DNA of 64,000 nt, from assembly GCA_932521035.1 (NCBI GenBank), contig OW051495.1, positions 6,758,001 to 6,822,000 of the forward strand. Reading direction: 5' to 3'. The notes under the pieces are model-generated. The model made no database searches. It was not told the origin of the DNA and saw only the letters and a program-made list of their open reading frames with translations. How positions within the stretch are numbered: the first letter of the stretch is position 1; each line of letters starts with the position of its first letter. A program made the translations under genes and the position numbers. Origin of the DNA: Oscheius dolichura (Eukaryota; Nematoda; Chromadorea; Rhabditida; Rhabditidae). Of the stretch, positions 34,770 through 46,602 are shown one piece after another.

Positions 34770-35347
34770 TCAGAAGATTTGACAACACTCGGCGAACAGT
34801 TCCGTGCATTCGGCCTCTGTCTCCCCGTTCTGCATCCTCTCCGTCGCCGTTTGGAATTTCTTCTTCTTTCGAGCTGTCAGGAACTTGCCCAAGGCCTGTA
34901 ACCCCATAAATTGATGATTCTCAACTTCCCCACCTTGTACATTTTCATGGTTCCGATGACGTTGGCCATCCTCCCAGCAATTGTAATTATGACAACAAGT
35001 ACAGGATTCGGCTCCGATATTGGTTCATTCTCAGTTACCGTTGAATTTAACTGGATCCCTATAATTTAAATAGCCAGCCAATAAAGTACCGTACCCGCTT
35101 CAATGAACTTCTTAACCACAGTCGCCTCAACGACGTCCTTGTCCAGTTGGGCTTTAATGAGAAGGAGACACGCCCCACCCACGTTCAACAAGACGCCGTA
35201 GATCAACAACTCAACCCAACCTGTATCCATTTGTTATAAATTAAAGAGATCAGTACCGGGTTTCCTCCTGTTTGCCTTGAATACCACCCACTTCTCCTTC
35301 CAAGGCATGTCGGCATATTGTCGCCGACGCTGGGTCCGTCGTGCCAT
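34770..35347 (-). CDS. two-TM basic membrane protein, unrecognised
   Basis: Four exons join in frame: MARRTQRRRQYADMPWKEKW..., then WVELLIYGVLLNVGGACLLLI (TM1), then PNPVLVVIITIAGRMANVIGTMKMY (TM2), and a C-terminal ARKKKKFQTATERMQNGE...CCQIF. About 155 residues. The N-terminus is highly basic and inside-facing by the positive-inside rule. Introns are about 35-40 bp. I know no family with this layout; it could be an organelle membrane protein. Confidence 0.55.
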
Positions 35348-35562
35348 CTTGGCTATGGTACTCGAAAGGGAAACTGGAGGAGCAGCTGGAAATTTTAATT
35401 GGAATTTTTGATCAATTAGCGCAAATGAGGAAGGAATTGTCGCCTTTTTATAGAAGGAGGACCGTAGAATACCAAGAAAACGAGACTTGTGAACTACTGC
35501 ACCGCGTAATAAAACGGATTTGAAGAAAGAGGCTTCTTAATCCACTACGGCATTTCTTATCA

Positions 35563-35785
35563 TCATGGTGTGAGAATCTTTAACTCTATTTTAGAAGAGT
35601 AGAGAGGAGAAGTTGCGAAAAAGTGAAGTCTTCCTCCAAAGTCGAAATCGATGTTGTTTGGAGAAGAAGGTTTTCTGAAATCCGTCTGCCGAATCAATTC
35701 ATCTAATGGAGCACAGGGGGATTAGGGGGAAAAGAACACTCATACCTGTTGCTGCTCCTTGAGGACGGCGGAAGAAGCCCCTCAT
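35563..35785 (-). CDS. 59-residue ORFan gene with one intron
   Basis: MRGFFRRPQGAAT is joined to DELIRQTDF...KILTP through a 43-bp intron (35703-35745) with GTATGAG donor and CATTAG acceptor. A partial copy of exon 1 with the donor and intron start is found at 36092-36135 in opposite orientation, inside an acid-phosphatase remnant. No domain is seen; coding status rests on the clean frame and splice signals. Confidence 0.45.
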
Positions 35786-35876
35786 CTGTACAATTTTTGG
35801 TCATTCGGGTCTCAAACTATTTTAATAGAAACGTTGAGTATTGACTCTTGATTTTTGTTCATTTTTGGCATTTCAG

Positions 35877-36340
35877 GCCATAATTCCTCTGTTAATCCAT
35901 GGTTATCTGTATAAAGACGAGTACTTGTTCAAGGACTTTATCCAACGTGCCCTCGACGTGAGAGTCGGGAAGCAGACAAATCCGGATAGAATGCTCTGGT
36001 ACTCTTCTGTAAGTGCCCCTTGTTATTGGCTGTATTCGTCTCGACTTCAGCACGACGCGGATTTCTCCATTGCCCAATCCCATCGTGTACATCAAGGAGC
36101 AGCAACAGGTATGAGTGTTCTTTTCTCCCTAATCTCTCGACGTTGATGTACACGATGGGATTGGGCAATGGAGAAATGCCGCCATACTCGGCTTATCGCC
36201 AAGCAGGCACAGTCTATTCCACACCTTTGAATTCAGAAATGTGGGACGAAATGAGTAGGAGAAGAAACGCTCCCAATGCAGGCACAATGAAGATGATACA
36301 TAAATCATTTGTTTCCTCTGTTTCTACATGGCAGGGGTGA
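35877..36340 (+). pseudogene. histidine acid phosphatase fragment (3' part)
   Basis: An acceptor (TTTCAG, ending at 35876) precedes GYLYKDEYLFKDFIQRALDVRVGKQTNPDRMLWYSS, which matches the equivalent part of the complete phosphatase (AAGKQTNPDKMLWYSS). The next exon begins with the HD motif, then is interrupted by an inverted duplication (36061-36142), and resumes as LMYTMGLGNGEMPPYSA. The catalytic RHG half is missing. The remnant is non-functional as it stands. Confidence 0.7.
36061..36177. repeat. 35-bp perfect inverted repeat with inverted gene fragment
   Basis: Bases 36061-36095 are the exact reverse complement of 36143-36177, both from the acid-phosphatase remnant. The 47-bp spacer contains (36092-36135) a near-copy, reversed, of 35725-35765 including an intron donor from the neighbouring 59-codon gene. 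The shared 4-bp TTGA marks the junction. See findings. Confidence 0.85.
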
Positions 36341-37090
36341 ATTTCAGAAAGAGTTTCACAACCTAGTGGCCAGGCTCTCTTCTCATTTGCAGCGACGCAA
36401 GTCGGAGACCCTCGTAATCCGCTTCAAACCGTTATCGGCCGTTTTTTGAGGAAAAAAGTGGGCATTTCAATGAATTTGGAGTACTCATCCAGGACGGAAA
36501 ACCTGAACATGTTAGAGACTAAACGAGAGTCACAAACGAACCGGGCCATACCTCCCCGGATAATATTTACCTACCGGCCAGACTGAAACACGGGGTTCGA
36601 TTAATCCCTTCACACCCATGTTCATTGATTCCCTACTGTTTCACTGATTTGTTTTTTCTCCTGCTCCTCGTCTTGTCATATTTCGACTGTTTCTCGCAAT
36701 TTATAGCAAAATGAGCCATTTCATAAAGAATAATAGGAGAGAGGAGGAGTTGTCTCTTCCCTATATTCTAGGCATGGAATGTCTCGTCTACGCTTCTTTA
36801 TCCCATTTTCCACATCGATTTTCAAAGAAATTCCGTGAACTATACCTGGTTTTAAAAGTAAACATTTCGGACTTGCAACAAACTTTAGAGCCCGCAAAAT
36901 CTCTAACCGTGTACATAGATTATCCGATTATTGGGTCTCCCAAATGAAAATAATCCTCAAAAAGATAAGAATTCCTTTTTTGGCGCGTCTTTCTGTCACT
37001 TCCGTCAGTAGTTATCATTGCTCGTCTTTGTCCTCATCGTCCGCGTTTTCCCATTGGTCTTTCCATCAAATTCTTCTTTTAGTCCACTGG
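36341..37090. other. stretch without a convincing gene
   Basis: A plus-strand frame at 36711-36947 (MSHFIKNNRREEELSLPYILG...) has some protein-like character but lacks neighbours or splice support, so I leave it unassigned. The rest looks like sequence separating the two acid-phosphatase fragments. Confidence 0.4.
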
Positions 37091-37421
37091 ATGTTGACCT
37101 TCCTCCTTCTGGCTTCCTTCGTTTCTGGCGAAAAAGAGCTGAAGTTTGTTCAAGCCATCTGGAGACACGGGGACAGGTGAGAGCCGTCTGAATAGCCCTA
37201 TTGTCTATCTTCAGAGCACCAACGGCTCTACCGTATCCGAATGATCCCTATACAGAGGAGTATTGGCCACGGGGATGGGGAGAACTGACTTCGGTATCTG
37301 TTCAACTACAAAAAGATAGAGAGGAAGACTTTAGGAAGGAATGGAGCAACATCACCTGATGGGACAATGGTTCCGAAAGCGGTATGACGGCTTTATAAAC
37401 GATACCTACATCCCGGCTCAG
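37091..37421 (+). pseudogene. histidine acid phosphatase fragment (5' part)
   Basis: Three exons encode a signal peptide (MLTFLLLASFVSG), the catalytic motif [48 protein letters not shown] and end at a GTGTGT donor. No downstream exons with the HD catalytic half follow before the complete paralogue begins at 37673. It could be a 5'-only remnant, or conceivably an alternative first part spliced into the next gene. Confidence 0.6.
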
Positions 37422-37672
37422 GTGTGTATGATTTCTAATAACAATAGCTCTGGTAGTATAAAATGGGACACCTCCCGGGGCCAGGGGAACGAGCCGCTTC
37501 CTCTCAATTACGAGCCGTCCCCTTCCGATCTTGCACTCCCCGATGCCCAACCTTGATTCCCGGGTTCAGAGTTGCATTTCATCCGCTTACACCCGGCAAA
37601 CACTCTTCCAAACCATCAAAGAATACCCTCCACCCGATTTAGAACACTTTTTAGCACCTGACATGATCCTTG

Positions 37673-39112
37673 TCATAGTCCTCTTCTCTCTGACCCTAGC
37701 CCAACCCGAACTCAAATTCGTCCAAGTTATTTTCCGGCATGGAGACCGCGCTCCTCTGGAATATCCATATCCCAAGGACCCCTACACCCTAGAGGCCTGG
37801 CGCAGAGGATGGGGACAGGTGACAACGGTAGGGGATTGCCTCTGGTCTTTGTAAGAGTGGCTATTTGAGAGAGGGATAGGGCAGATGAACCAGCTGGGAT
37901 GGTATTTTCGACTGCGGTATGATGGGTTTATCGATGAGACTTTCGTTCCCAGTCAGGTGTGAAAACCATCCGCTGTAACCCTCGCTATTCCTTTATTTTA
38001 GGCCTATATGCGCTCGTCTGATACTGACCGAGCTCTGACCTCTGCCCAGGCCTTCCTCTCCGGCATGTACCCCGCTACATCGAACTTCCAATGGTCTACC
38101 GGTAATCCGTGGCAGCCCATTCCTGTCCATGCGGCGACACCCGGCGAGAATGACTGGGTAGTTTATCTTTCTAATGAAATACAAAATAAGTATTCAGCTC
38201 TGCAAATGTACGTCGGTCGAATGCCCAAATTATGACGTCATCTACAACGAGGACGAACAACACGACTCCGACACGTTCACCTCCATGTATTCGGACATGT
38301 TCAAGATGTTGGCCCAAGAGAACACCACAGGGAACACGAACTTCTCATATTCGGATGTGAACGGGATCTATGACATAACGAGGGAGATGATCCACAATAT
38401 GACGGAACTCCAACCAGACTGGGTGTTCCAGACCTGGCCACAGTATAACGGAAGGTAGGGAAGATCTCGGCTGCATTATCGCATTGTTCAGAACAACATT
38501 GGACATTGGATCAGAGCTCCGCTGGATCCGGTACATCAACCAATGGGGGACAGTTCAGAAGGGACAATTCTTTGCCGGCTACCTGCTGAATGATTTCCTA
38601 ACCAATGCTCGGAATGTAGCCGCGGGGAAGCAGACAAACCCAGACAAGATGCTCTGGTACTCATCGGTAGGTTGCCAATGGAAAGAAAATACCACTTTTT
38701 TGGCCAGCACGATACCGTGGTCTCCTCGTTGATGTACGCAATGAGTCTTGGTGACGGGCAGATGCCTCCGTACGCTGCTTGTTTCTTCATGGAAGTCTGG
38801 AAGAACAACGGCACCTACGTGACAGAATTCTACTACCGGAATACGACGGACGAGCCGCGTCGACTGACCATCCCCGGTTGTGAGCAGCCATGCCCCGTTT
38901 CCAAACTGGCTGAGGTTTATAAAGGAGTGGCCATACCCACTACAGATGCTGCTCTAAAGGTGGGATACCCCTTTGAATAAAGATATGAAAGAGTTTAGAA
39001 TTGCGGTATCAAGGTGACTTCCCAATGCTCCGAGAATGCACCGAACTCAAGCAGGGCAGTTGGCTATCTGTTGACTTCCGCATTACTTCCTCTCTTACTC
39101 TTTTTCGTGTAA
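37673..39112 (+). CDS. secreted/GPI-type histidine acid phosphatase
   Basis: Phosphomonoesterase of the histidine-phosphatase superfamily. Start MILVIVLFSLTLAQ is a signal peptide. Catalytic FRHGDRAPLEYPYPKDPY, then RYDGFIDETFVPSQ, YMRSSDTDRALTSAQAFL, and the second motif HDTVVSSLMYAMSLGDGQMPPY are all present. Several NxT/S glycosylation sites (NTTGNTN, NMT, NNGTY, NTT). The C-terminus ends in a hydrophobic segment (LLTSALLPLLLFFV) after an S-S-rich region, compatible with a GPI signal. About seven exons; some joins (near 38165-38200) are inferred. Nematodes carry large families of these enzymes. Confidence 0.88.
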
Positions 39113-39442
39113 AAAATAACGTAAAACCAGTGATATGATTGCCTGCCGGTGCTCTATTGTACATGTATAAATATGCTCACACCTTTTCTGGTTTTTTTTC
39201 ACATTTTACTTCCCCTGATGTTGGCCTCATTACATTTACCCGAAGTAAAGTCAGATGAAGTTGAAAACCTCTCCTCATTAGCCATCCTCCTGTTTTCAAC
39301 GAAGCTGTGTCCTTTAAAAATCGAAGAAGAGGCCTCTCCTTCAGGGGGAGGATGCCTCCCCGACCTATCATTACAGAAGTTACCCTGGTAACTGCTCCGC
39401 CTCCCGTCTCCTCAATCCAACAGAAGTCACCAGCCCGTATTG

Positions 39443-40133
39443 ATGGCCGACGCCCAGCGATCTCTCCCCACTGATGTGAGTTCTCTTGATCTCTTCTTAT
39501 TTGGCCGTTTTTGTGTGTTTACTCCACCCTGGAGACCAGTATCGACGAGGTTCGAGCTGATTGGAAAAAGGACTTTCTTGATGCTATTGTCGTCAAAAAG
39601 GTACTCCATCTCCCCCATACTTCCAATAGTTAGATGTTATAGAGGAGCCGTTTCCTCCTGTCGACTGCTCTTCTCTACATGTTGTTCCACTGGATGCTAA
39701 CCGAGGGACTCTATGCCAACGATACCGTCAACAGTGTAAGTTAGAAATACAGTATGACTAATCTGCCTTCCTCTTTCAGTACAGGCAACAGACTCCTCTT
39801 AATGTCACGGCCGACTACTCCCTGCTCGGCTGTGTGGCCACCTATGCCACCGAGTGGACTTTCCTCACCCCTCATCTCCTCATCGTCCGCCACTCCCAGG
39901 AGATAAACATGATCCTCGACCACACCTTCACCTGTCTGCTGTTTTCCTTCCGGGCCATCATCTTCACCATGAAGTACTTCTTCTACTCCCAGTACATTCC
40001 CTCGTTCCACTTCGAGGCCTTCCTCTCCTTTGTCCATATGCTCGGTATGACCGCCGCCTTGTTCCTCATGTGTAAGGACGAGCGCAATCTCCCAATTCTT
40101 GCCAAGCCACCTTCCCCAAGACTCCAGAATTAA
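39443..40133 (+). CDS. multi-TM nematode protein (paralogue A)
   Basis: Exons join MADAQRSLPTD to a charged DEVRADWKKDFLDAIVVKK, then RFLLSTALLYMLFHWMLTEGLYA (TM), then a last exon with YSLLGCVATYATEWTFL, TCLLFSFRAIIFTMKYFFY and FVHMLGMTAALFLMCKDERN. Four hydrophobic segments in about 180 residues. The following gene has the same order of segments, suggesting a tandem duplication. Family unknown. Confidence 0.5.
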
Positions 40134-40588
40134 CTGCACACCGTACTCTATCCCCGTTCCTCCTAAACACGATCTCATCCTCAATCCAGTGACCCTCTTT
40201 TACCCTGTAAATACCGGATAAATCTGTTGAAATCCGTTTATTTTGAAGAATAGTCTAGAGGCGATGCCTTGTGTCATATCTCAGCTGACTTACCGTATCA
40301 GAGATAATTATCGGCTCGCCCACATCGAGAGTCCCGGCACAACTACGAGAACATCTGCTAAAGACGAGAAGGAAGCGAATTGAACTCACGGCCGAGTGGA
40401 TAACTTCAACGGGAATTAACCGAGTGGCAGAGTTAACAAACCCATCGGCCAGATTTACGATATGTTTGCAGTCGATTATTTCTCGAAGCCAATCAAAAAA
40501 TTACGACATTGCTGTTGTTCCTTCGTCATTTTACTTCTCCAAACTGGCTCTCCGTCTACTCAAATCCCTTTTCAAACTATTCGTCTGG

Positions 40589-41149
40589 ATGACGAAAGAG
40601 ACGAAGCCGACCCCGAAGAAGAAGCGACGGATACGCCCTTGCCCCGATGAGGTGAGCCTTCCTCCAGTCGCTCGAGAGAGATTCCCAGGTCCATTTCATG
40701 GTGTGCATGGCCTCGTCTATCTATTATGGCTTGACGACTTTCTACCTCTTCTCTGTCTCATATGAACACATCAAATCGGTAACCTCTCTCTATTCTCCCC
40801 AACCAAAACTGTTCAGCACAACCTGGAGGTGGAGAGTCTCTTCAGTGAGCCAATGATAAATCTCAAGGAGTCTATCCAGCCTTTGCTCTCCTGGCTCACC
40901 AACGACATCGTCTGCCTCATGGCCAACTCGACCCTCGCCAAGAGAGCCTCCTCCTCCAAGAACATCTTCGCCCTCCGCCACCACCTCGTCCTCCTCGGCT
41001 TCTCCGCCTTCAAGTCCTTCGTCTTCGTCGTCAACACCCTGGCCGTCCTCGGCTACCACCCCGCCGATAAGTCGTACCAGCTGCTGTCTGCCTACGGAGT
41101 CGGCTGGTTCCTCGCCAGTTGTATGATAATGAGCAACACCTGTGAGTAA
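40589..41149 (+). CDS. multi-TM nematode protein (paralogue B)
   Basis: Three exons: a basic MTKETKPTPKKKRRIRPCPDE, then VHFMVCMASSIYYGLTTFYLFSVSYEHIKS, then HNLEVESLFSEP...LLSWLTNDIVCLM, RHHLVLLGFSAFKSFVFVVNTLAVLGY, AYGVGWFLASCMIM. Topology parallels the preceding gene although identity is low. The first two introns are clean 37-38 bp GT...AG. The stop at 41147 may be skipped by a GTGAGT donor just before it; I kept the simple end. Confidence 0.5.
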
Positions 41150-43550
41150 CTGTAAACCAAAGAAAAGAATAAAGAGATTCCCACCTTGTCCACCCCATAA
41201 AAAGCTCTGCGGGTTGTCGTCTCGTTATCTCTGTTCCATCAGGACAAGCTACTTTTTTCTCTTCCTCTGTAACGTCCTCCTTTCGGCAGAAACCGGGTCA
41301 ACTTGCCAACTTTCTCATCTTTTTGGCTGACTCTATCACTTTTCCTCAATAAACTGACGCCTCGATTAATTTGTCCCGATGTCTTTCGACTGGAGAAGGC
41401 CAGGTGAGGTTTGGCAGTTGCTATCTCCTCTCCCGATCTGTCCTGCTCACTCAGCCGGAACCATTTCGGTATTTGTCTTCTGCTCTTCTTTTCCCCAAAT
41501 GTGAACCGGGAATGGCCCTGTCCCCCCTTCCACGGGTCATGTGCCGGCCACCTTTTTGACGAGAGTAGTTCCCGCATTGTGCCCCGTCCCGTGCCTGTGC
41601 AGCTGTCGCCGGTGACCCCACTGGCCGAGGCCAGTCCAAAATGGCTTCCCCTTTTCCGCTCACCTGGCTTCAACTGTCACCTTACGGCAATTACTGCCTC
41701 TGTAATAACATCCGTCTCTGGCGCACCTGAACACACTTAGTCGACAAACACACAGAGGGCGATCCTCATTAATCATTTGGCTATGGGATAATGGCTGGAG
41801 GCAGTCGGATTACCGTTGCAAATATACAATTCTGGTCATTTTTTATTTTGAGTTTATGTAAGTGGATTTTAAGACGGGTAAACTGTGGGAGAACCGTTAC
41901 TATTCGTCAGACACCGTGACCTTTACACCTTTTTTGTTATAATCAATATTTTGATAAATTTATACAGTAAAAATATTAATTCCGATAGTTGTCCAAGAAT
42001 TTGTGAAGAATTCCAAGCGTCTCCTGGGTCATCCACGCTACGGCCGCCTTGAAGACGGCGCCCCGCATCTCTTCGGCTGATAATCACTTCCCCCGAATAT
42101 TGTCAGTTAAGCTTCTCAAACCATCGTCTTCTCCCTTTTTTACTCTCCCTAGTTTCAAAACCAAACAAAAGAAACAGTTTATTTGGCGAGTGCAATCGAT
42201 GTCTTTGTTGGTAGGCGGAGCGTAATCCATTGCATTCGTCCGTCTCTGATGCTCTGCGGTCAGTTTGTTCTTCGAATTTGTTCTACCACCGACACCTACT
42301 TCTGTTTGTATACGACTGCCCTCTTTCAACTGTATAACATTATCATTTTCGATCGAATTTCTGACCCAGGGGCGATGCGATGATCATAACAAGCACAGGG
42401 TGGTTGCGAAACTTATTGACGGGCTCTCTTCACTTCTATTCGGGGGTAGATTACACTTTTTTGATAGATATTCTTTAAGACTATCTCTCCATGTGCCCGT
42501 AGTCATCTTCTCAAAGCTATCCACTACATTTTCCAGAAATTATGGTGAGTTATCGAGCAATAGCTTTGAACTGGCCAACACGCCAGTTCCAAAACATGTG
42601 TTTCCGTCCGTTTCTCCGATTCACGTCCTCATAGTCTAAAATATTCTAATCTATCTTCTCCACCCATCAGTTTACATCCATAAAAATCAATATGTTCTCT
42701 TCTTTCCTCAAAAACAGCGCCGTGATGTGCCCGTCTGATTCATCTCGTCGGACGGGCCGCCGTGGGAGAACCGTCTATGCATAGCTGAAATGGCTCGTCT
42801 CACCCGGGGTTCATTGTCCGGGACACAACTTTATGTCTATTTTGAGCTCAAAGATTGGGAAGACAGGGACAGTTGTCTTTTCCCAGAAGAATTGATTAGG
42901 GCACTGCTCATTCTCTTCAACTCTTTCCTACAACTTACTCATTATTTCGAATTGAATGGAGCAATAGTTTCATCATTCTCTCTATCACTTACTCATCTCT
43001 GACTCCCCTCAAGAGCCATCTAAACTCATCCCAAACACTTTCGTCGTGACCAAATACGGTCTCCCCCTTTTTCTCTCCCTGTGACTAACCATCCTCCCCG
43101 GTTGCCCGGCAAACTCATTTGAAATTCTGTTAAACTACCGTAATCCTCCCTCCGAAGCCGCAATCGATTCGCCTCAAAATGCTGTTTTCATCCGGCTGCC
43201 TCTATTGATCTACCGTATACCTCGCCACCCGGCGAGCCCCCAGCCCCCGGCTGCCCAGGAGAGACAGAGGGGCGAACTTAGCACTTGCTTTGTTTACTTT
43301 ATGAAGGAAACCCCCTTTGCCATAAAGTGTGATCGTTTGAAGGGACAGAGCCCCATTTCCGGTCACCAAGTGACACGCGAATGGGCCCCGGCTCCTTTGG
43401 TCCGTGTTGTACCAACATCGCGCCCCGGGTGCGGGTAAAAGTGGCACAGCTGCCCGGGTTTTGACGTGTTCACGGCAGATATGATGAGCAGTTGTTGAAT
43501 TAGGTGTCGGTGACTCTTTGAGAAGGACGAGGTGTAGAAAATGAGGATTA
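41150..43550. other. long stretch with one minus-strand exon, otherwise no gene seen
   Basis: Apart from the exon at 41976-42076 nothing convincing was read. A minus-strand frame of 154 codons at 43202-43666 has no protein-like order, overlaps the start of the next gene in antisense and was rejected. Sequence is gene-poor intergenic DNA. Confidence 0.45.
41976..42076 (-). CDS. possible terminal exon, upstream part not found
   Basis: After a TTATCAG acceptor the frame reads EEMRGAVFKAAVAWMTQETLGILHKFLDNYRN and stops at 41976. It is helical and protein-like, as the C-terminal exon of a small protein. A candidate upstream piece (MDYAPPTNKDIDC... near 42190-42230) could not be joined. Function unknown. 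Confidence 0.28.
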
Positions 43551-46500
43551 ATGGCCGGTGTTGCAGGGTGCTTGAAGCCGACGGCTCCTCCGTTTGAGCA
43601 GGAGAAAATGTTGCCGAAAGGATCGAACCAGAACGAGCCACAGTCCTTTGTCAACACCACCCACAAGGTGACACACTTTTTACTGTCTTTTTATACTTTT
43701 ATAAGCCATTTCTATTGGGAAAGAGACAATTTAGAGTTCGTTAGCTGCAAAGGGAGACGGCCAGTCGGTAAAGAGTTGTTTGGCCTAACAATAGTGTCTT
43801 CCGTAATATTTTGATAGAGTTATAACCATCGTTTGTATTGTCAGGCACCTCAAATAGATATTTTCAGGATGCCACAGCCAATCTGGTCGACCTCGAGGAC
43901 ATTGTCCTGAAGTGGGCCAAGCTCATTTTCGACACCACCAAGTCCAAGTCCGAGGGCAAGATCAAGAAGAAGTACATCTCGGTAGGTATCTCCTATCCTT
44001 TCTTTTTGTCTATAGTGGTCTTGAAGGGAATAGAATAGGGATACGGCAGAATTAACAAGGGATGGACCCGTTTTGTACGGGTAACCCGAAACAATGGGAG
44101 TATCTCTCACCCCGATGGCAAACAGCCACTTTGGAGGACAGGATAAGAGCGATGCGGCTCATTTCCGAGTTGTAATTGGCAGCTTAGTGCCTTCATTAGC
44201 ACTTGATCTCGTTTCGGGCACAGAGCCGATTACGTCGGGAGACGGGGCACCTCGGCCGACACACAGGTGACACCCAGCTGGTCAAATTGTACGGGCCATC
44301 GCTTTTGGCGACTAACCGAAACGAGCCGACGGGAACAACCAATCTGCTCCTGTTCCCCCGGGGAGGAGGGGAGATGAATCAGCGATTTGCTCTCTTCGGG
44401 CTGACCTAATCGGCCGGAGATGTCATTAATTGTCCTCTCCCAAACACAATGTGTATATACCGGGGCAGGGGGGACTAGATGACCTTAAAAATTAATGAAG
44501 CCCGGAAATTAATGGAAACAACACATTAGATGATTGGGGAAGGAGTAATTCGAGCAGGGAACTGCTACTGTTTTTGTTTCTGTTGTAAGACATTCGAAAC
44601 ACCCGGTTGTTAACAAGTCGTTCGCAGGAGAAGGGTCCAATTTCAACCAAGGGGAAAGACCGGGATCAGTACTAGTTGAAAAAGTGAATATTTCAGTACA
44701 ACATCAACTGGACCAAGCTCTTCCAAGAGTCGTTAGAACCTGAGTACAATGAGAGCGGTCCCCAGCAGACATCGGCAGTGAGTTGTCCTCCTCTCCTTCT
44801 CTTATGCCCCCATTTCTTTAGCCGATGCACGAGAAGGTTCTCTTCAAGACCACCTTCACCAACACGACCCAAAGGGAGCAGGAATACTCCTTCAAGACTG
44901 AACGAGCCACCAGGTACACTTACAAAGTTGTTCGCTTTCTAGTTCCTTCTTCAGGAGCAGTTCCACGGTGATTATTGAGAAGGGTGTCTGCCGTGGAATG
45001 GAGGTATCCCTCAAGTTGAAGACTCCCTGTGAAATAGTAGAGGCCAATGCCGGCTTCCACCAGGAGGTTATGCTCAACCACATCGGGGAGAACACCCAGG
45101 AGGAGGAGCTCAACTGGGGAGTCGACTCCACCGTCCGTGTCCCTCCTGGCCACGAGACGATGGCCGAGTTGGTCATCCTGGAGGAGCAGCTCCGCAAAGA
45201 CTTCGTCATCCAGAACCGTCTCTCGGGCAAGGTCCTCGTCACCGGTAAGCCATACATAAATTACGGTACATTTTGAGGGGAGATTGGCCAGGCCACTTGA
45301 CATAACCAGAATTTGCATTGGAAGGGGAGAAGTGCCTCGCGCGGAGTGACGATTAGGGGTATTGCCTTCTTGGAAGAGTGTTTATGGGGGCGGCCTTGGA
45401 ACTTTGACAATAATGACCATTTACAGTTACCAATCTGAAGGAGAACAACTCGTTGATTACGGTACTCGAGGGCAATATCGCCGAGATCATTAGGAATCTG
45501 GACTACGCCTCTAAGGGATTCTCCTTCGAGGGAAATGTAAGCCCTTCTCTTTCTTTTATTCTTATTTGATATGAGGAATATGAGATAGGTGACAGCCAGC
45601 TAATTACAACTAGGGGAGACACAGATTATTTTGATGGAGTGATCAGTCAGACGGCACCGTATATCACCCCCTGTTGACAAAGTCATCCCTCTCCCAGTGT
45701 AAAGCAGAGATTAATATCCGCGAACATATCTAGTGGGCAACGGAGCAGCCAAGAACAGACAAAAACAAGTTGACACTATGGGGACAACGTTTCGCTCTTT
45801 TTTTGTATTTAAAAGGTGTTTGGTGGCCCGAATAGGGCTATGTGCCGTATCACGAAGGTATCCCCAATAAACGAGGACCAAAATCTTTAAAAATCAAAGC
45901 ATATGCCCTGCCATTGTCTGCTCCAATTCGTGCTCATTAAAATGCATGGCCCGGTAACCTTTCTCTGCCTCGGTCGCGTGTTCGCAATCAACATAAAGCG
46001 CCACGCCATGCCTTTGATGTGCGAGTGTGCCAGATGTGCGAAACGGCATTTGTCTTCTCTTCGAATCAGTGCCACCAGAAGAAGAAAATATGGCATATTC
46101 AGTCTCGAGACTGGCCCTCTCTGGGGGCTGTTTTGCATAAGAATTACCTCCTCTTTCCCCCGTCCTCTTGGTGAAAATGACCGGATTTTAGGTGTTTCGG
46201 CGCAAAGTTGCCTTCCCTTTTGTGGGGCGAACAAAGGCGATACGGCCTATTGAGGAGCGGGGGGTTTTCGACGGAAGGGGGGATTGTCTTGTTTACCCCG
46301 TAACCTCTCTTAAAGGTTTCATAGCAACTGGCCCCTCTGATTGGCACCCACTTGTGGGAATCCCGTTTCGCACCCCCTAATCAAATCGAGCTCACTGCCA
46401 GCTTATTATCTTTATTAGCCTCAACCGGGGGAGAGGATATCCACCGGGGGAGAGGATATCCACCGGGGGAGAGAGGCTCGAATAATGAGAGATGTTACAG

Positions 46501-46602
46501 ATAGTCAAGTACGAGACCAAGGGATCCTGCATCTTCCGCTACGGAATCGAACAGAAGGTCCGAATCAACGAGTTCCCCATCAGGAGCAGCAGGGGATATT
46601 GA
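43551..46602 (+). CDS. aerolysin/ETX-MTX2-like protein
   Basis: About seven exons from MAGVAGCLKPTAPP to RINEFPIRSSRGY. The core is rich in alternating polar/hydrophobic strands with NTTQREQEYSFKTERATRSSS, EEELNWGVDSTVRVPPGHETMAELVI and a repeat of short Ser/Thr-rich strands, which is the look of the aerolysin-type beta-pore-forming superfamily (ETX/MTX2) known from bacteria and some animals. No signal peptide is obvious at the start. This family call is an inference from pattern, not a recognised orthologue. A 0.95-kb intron (45540-46500) contains tandem repeats. Its role, if the call is right, is unknown in nematodes. Confidence 0.5.
46434..46486. repeat. 19-bp tandem repeat, about 2.5 copies
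   Basis: The unit ACCGGGGGAGAGGATATCC repeats at 46434 and 46453 and partly at 46472, just before the last exon of the aerolysin-like gene, within its long intron. Confidence 0.8.

Noticed and set aside
39741-40184. 147-codon minus-strand frame
   Set aside because: Antisense of the multi-TM gene at 39443-40133; Gly/Glu-rich composition is that of a reverse-complement shadow.
42183-42639. plus-strand frames such as MFFEFVLPPTPTSVCIRL
   Set aside because: Hydrophobic by chance composition; no continuation, start context or splice support.
43202-43666. 154-codon minus-strand open frame
   Set aside because: No protein-like order or motif, runs antisense into the first exon of the plus-strand gene starting at 43551, and has no supporting splice pattern.
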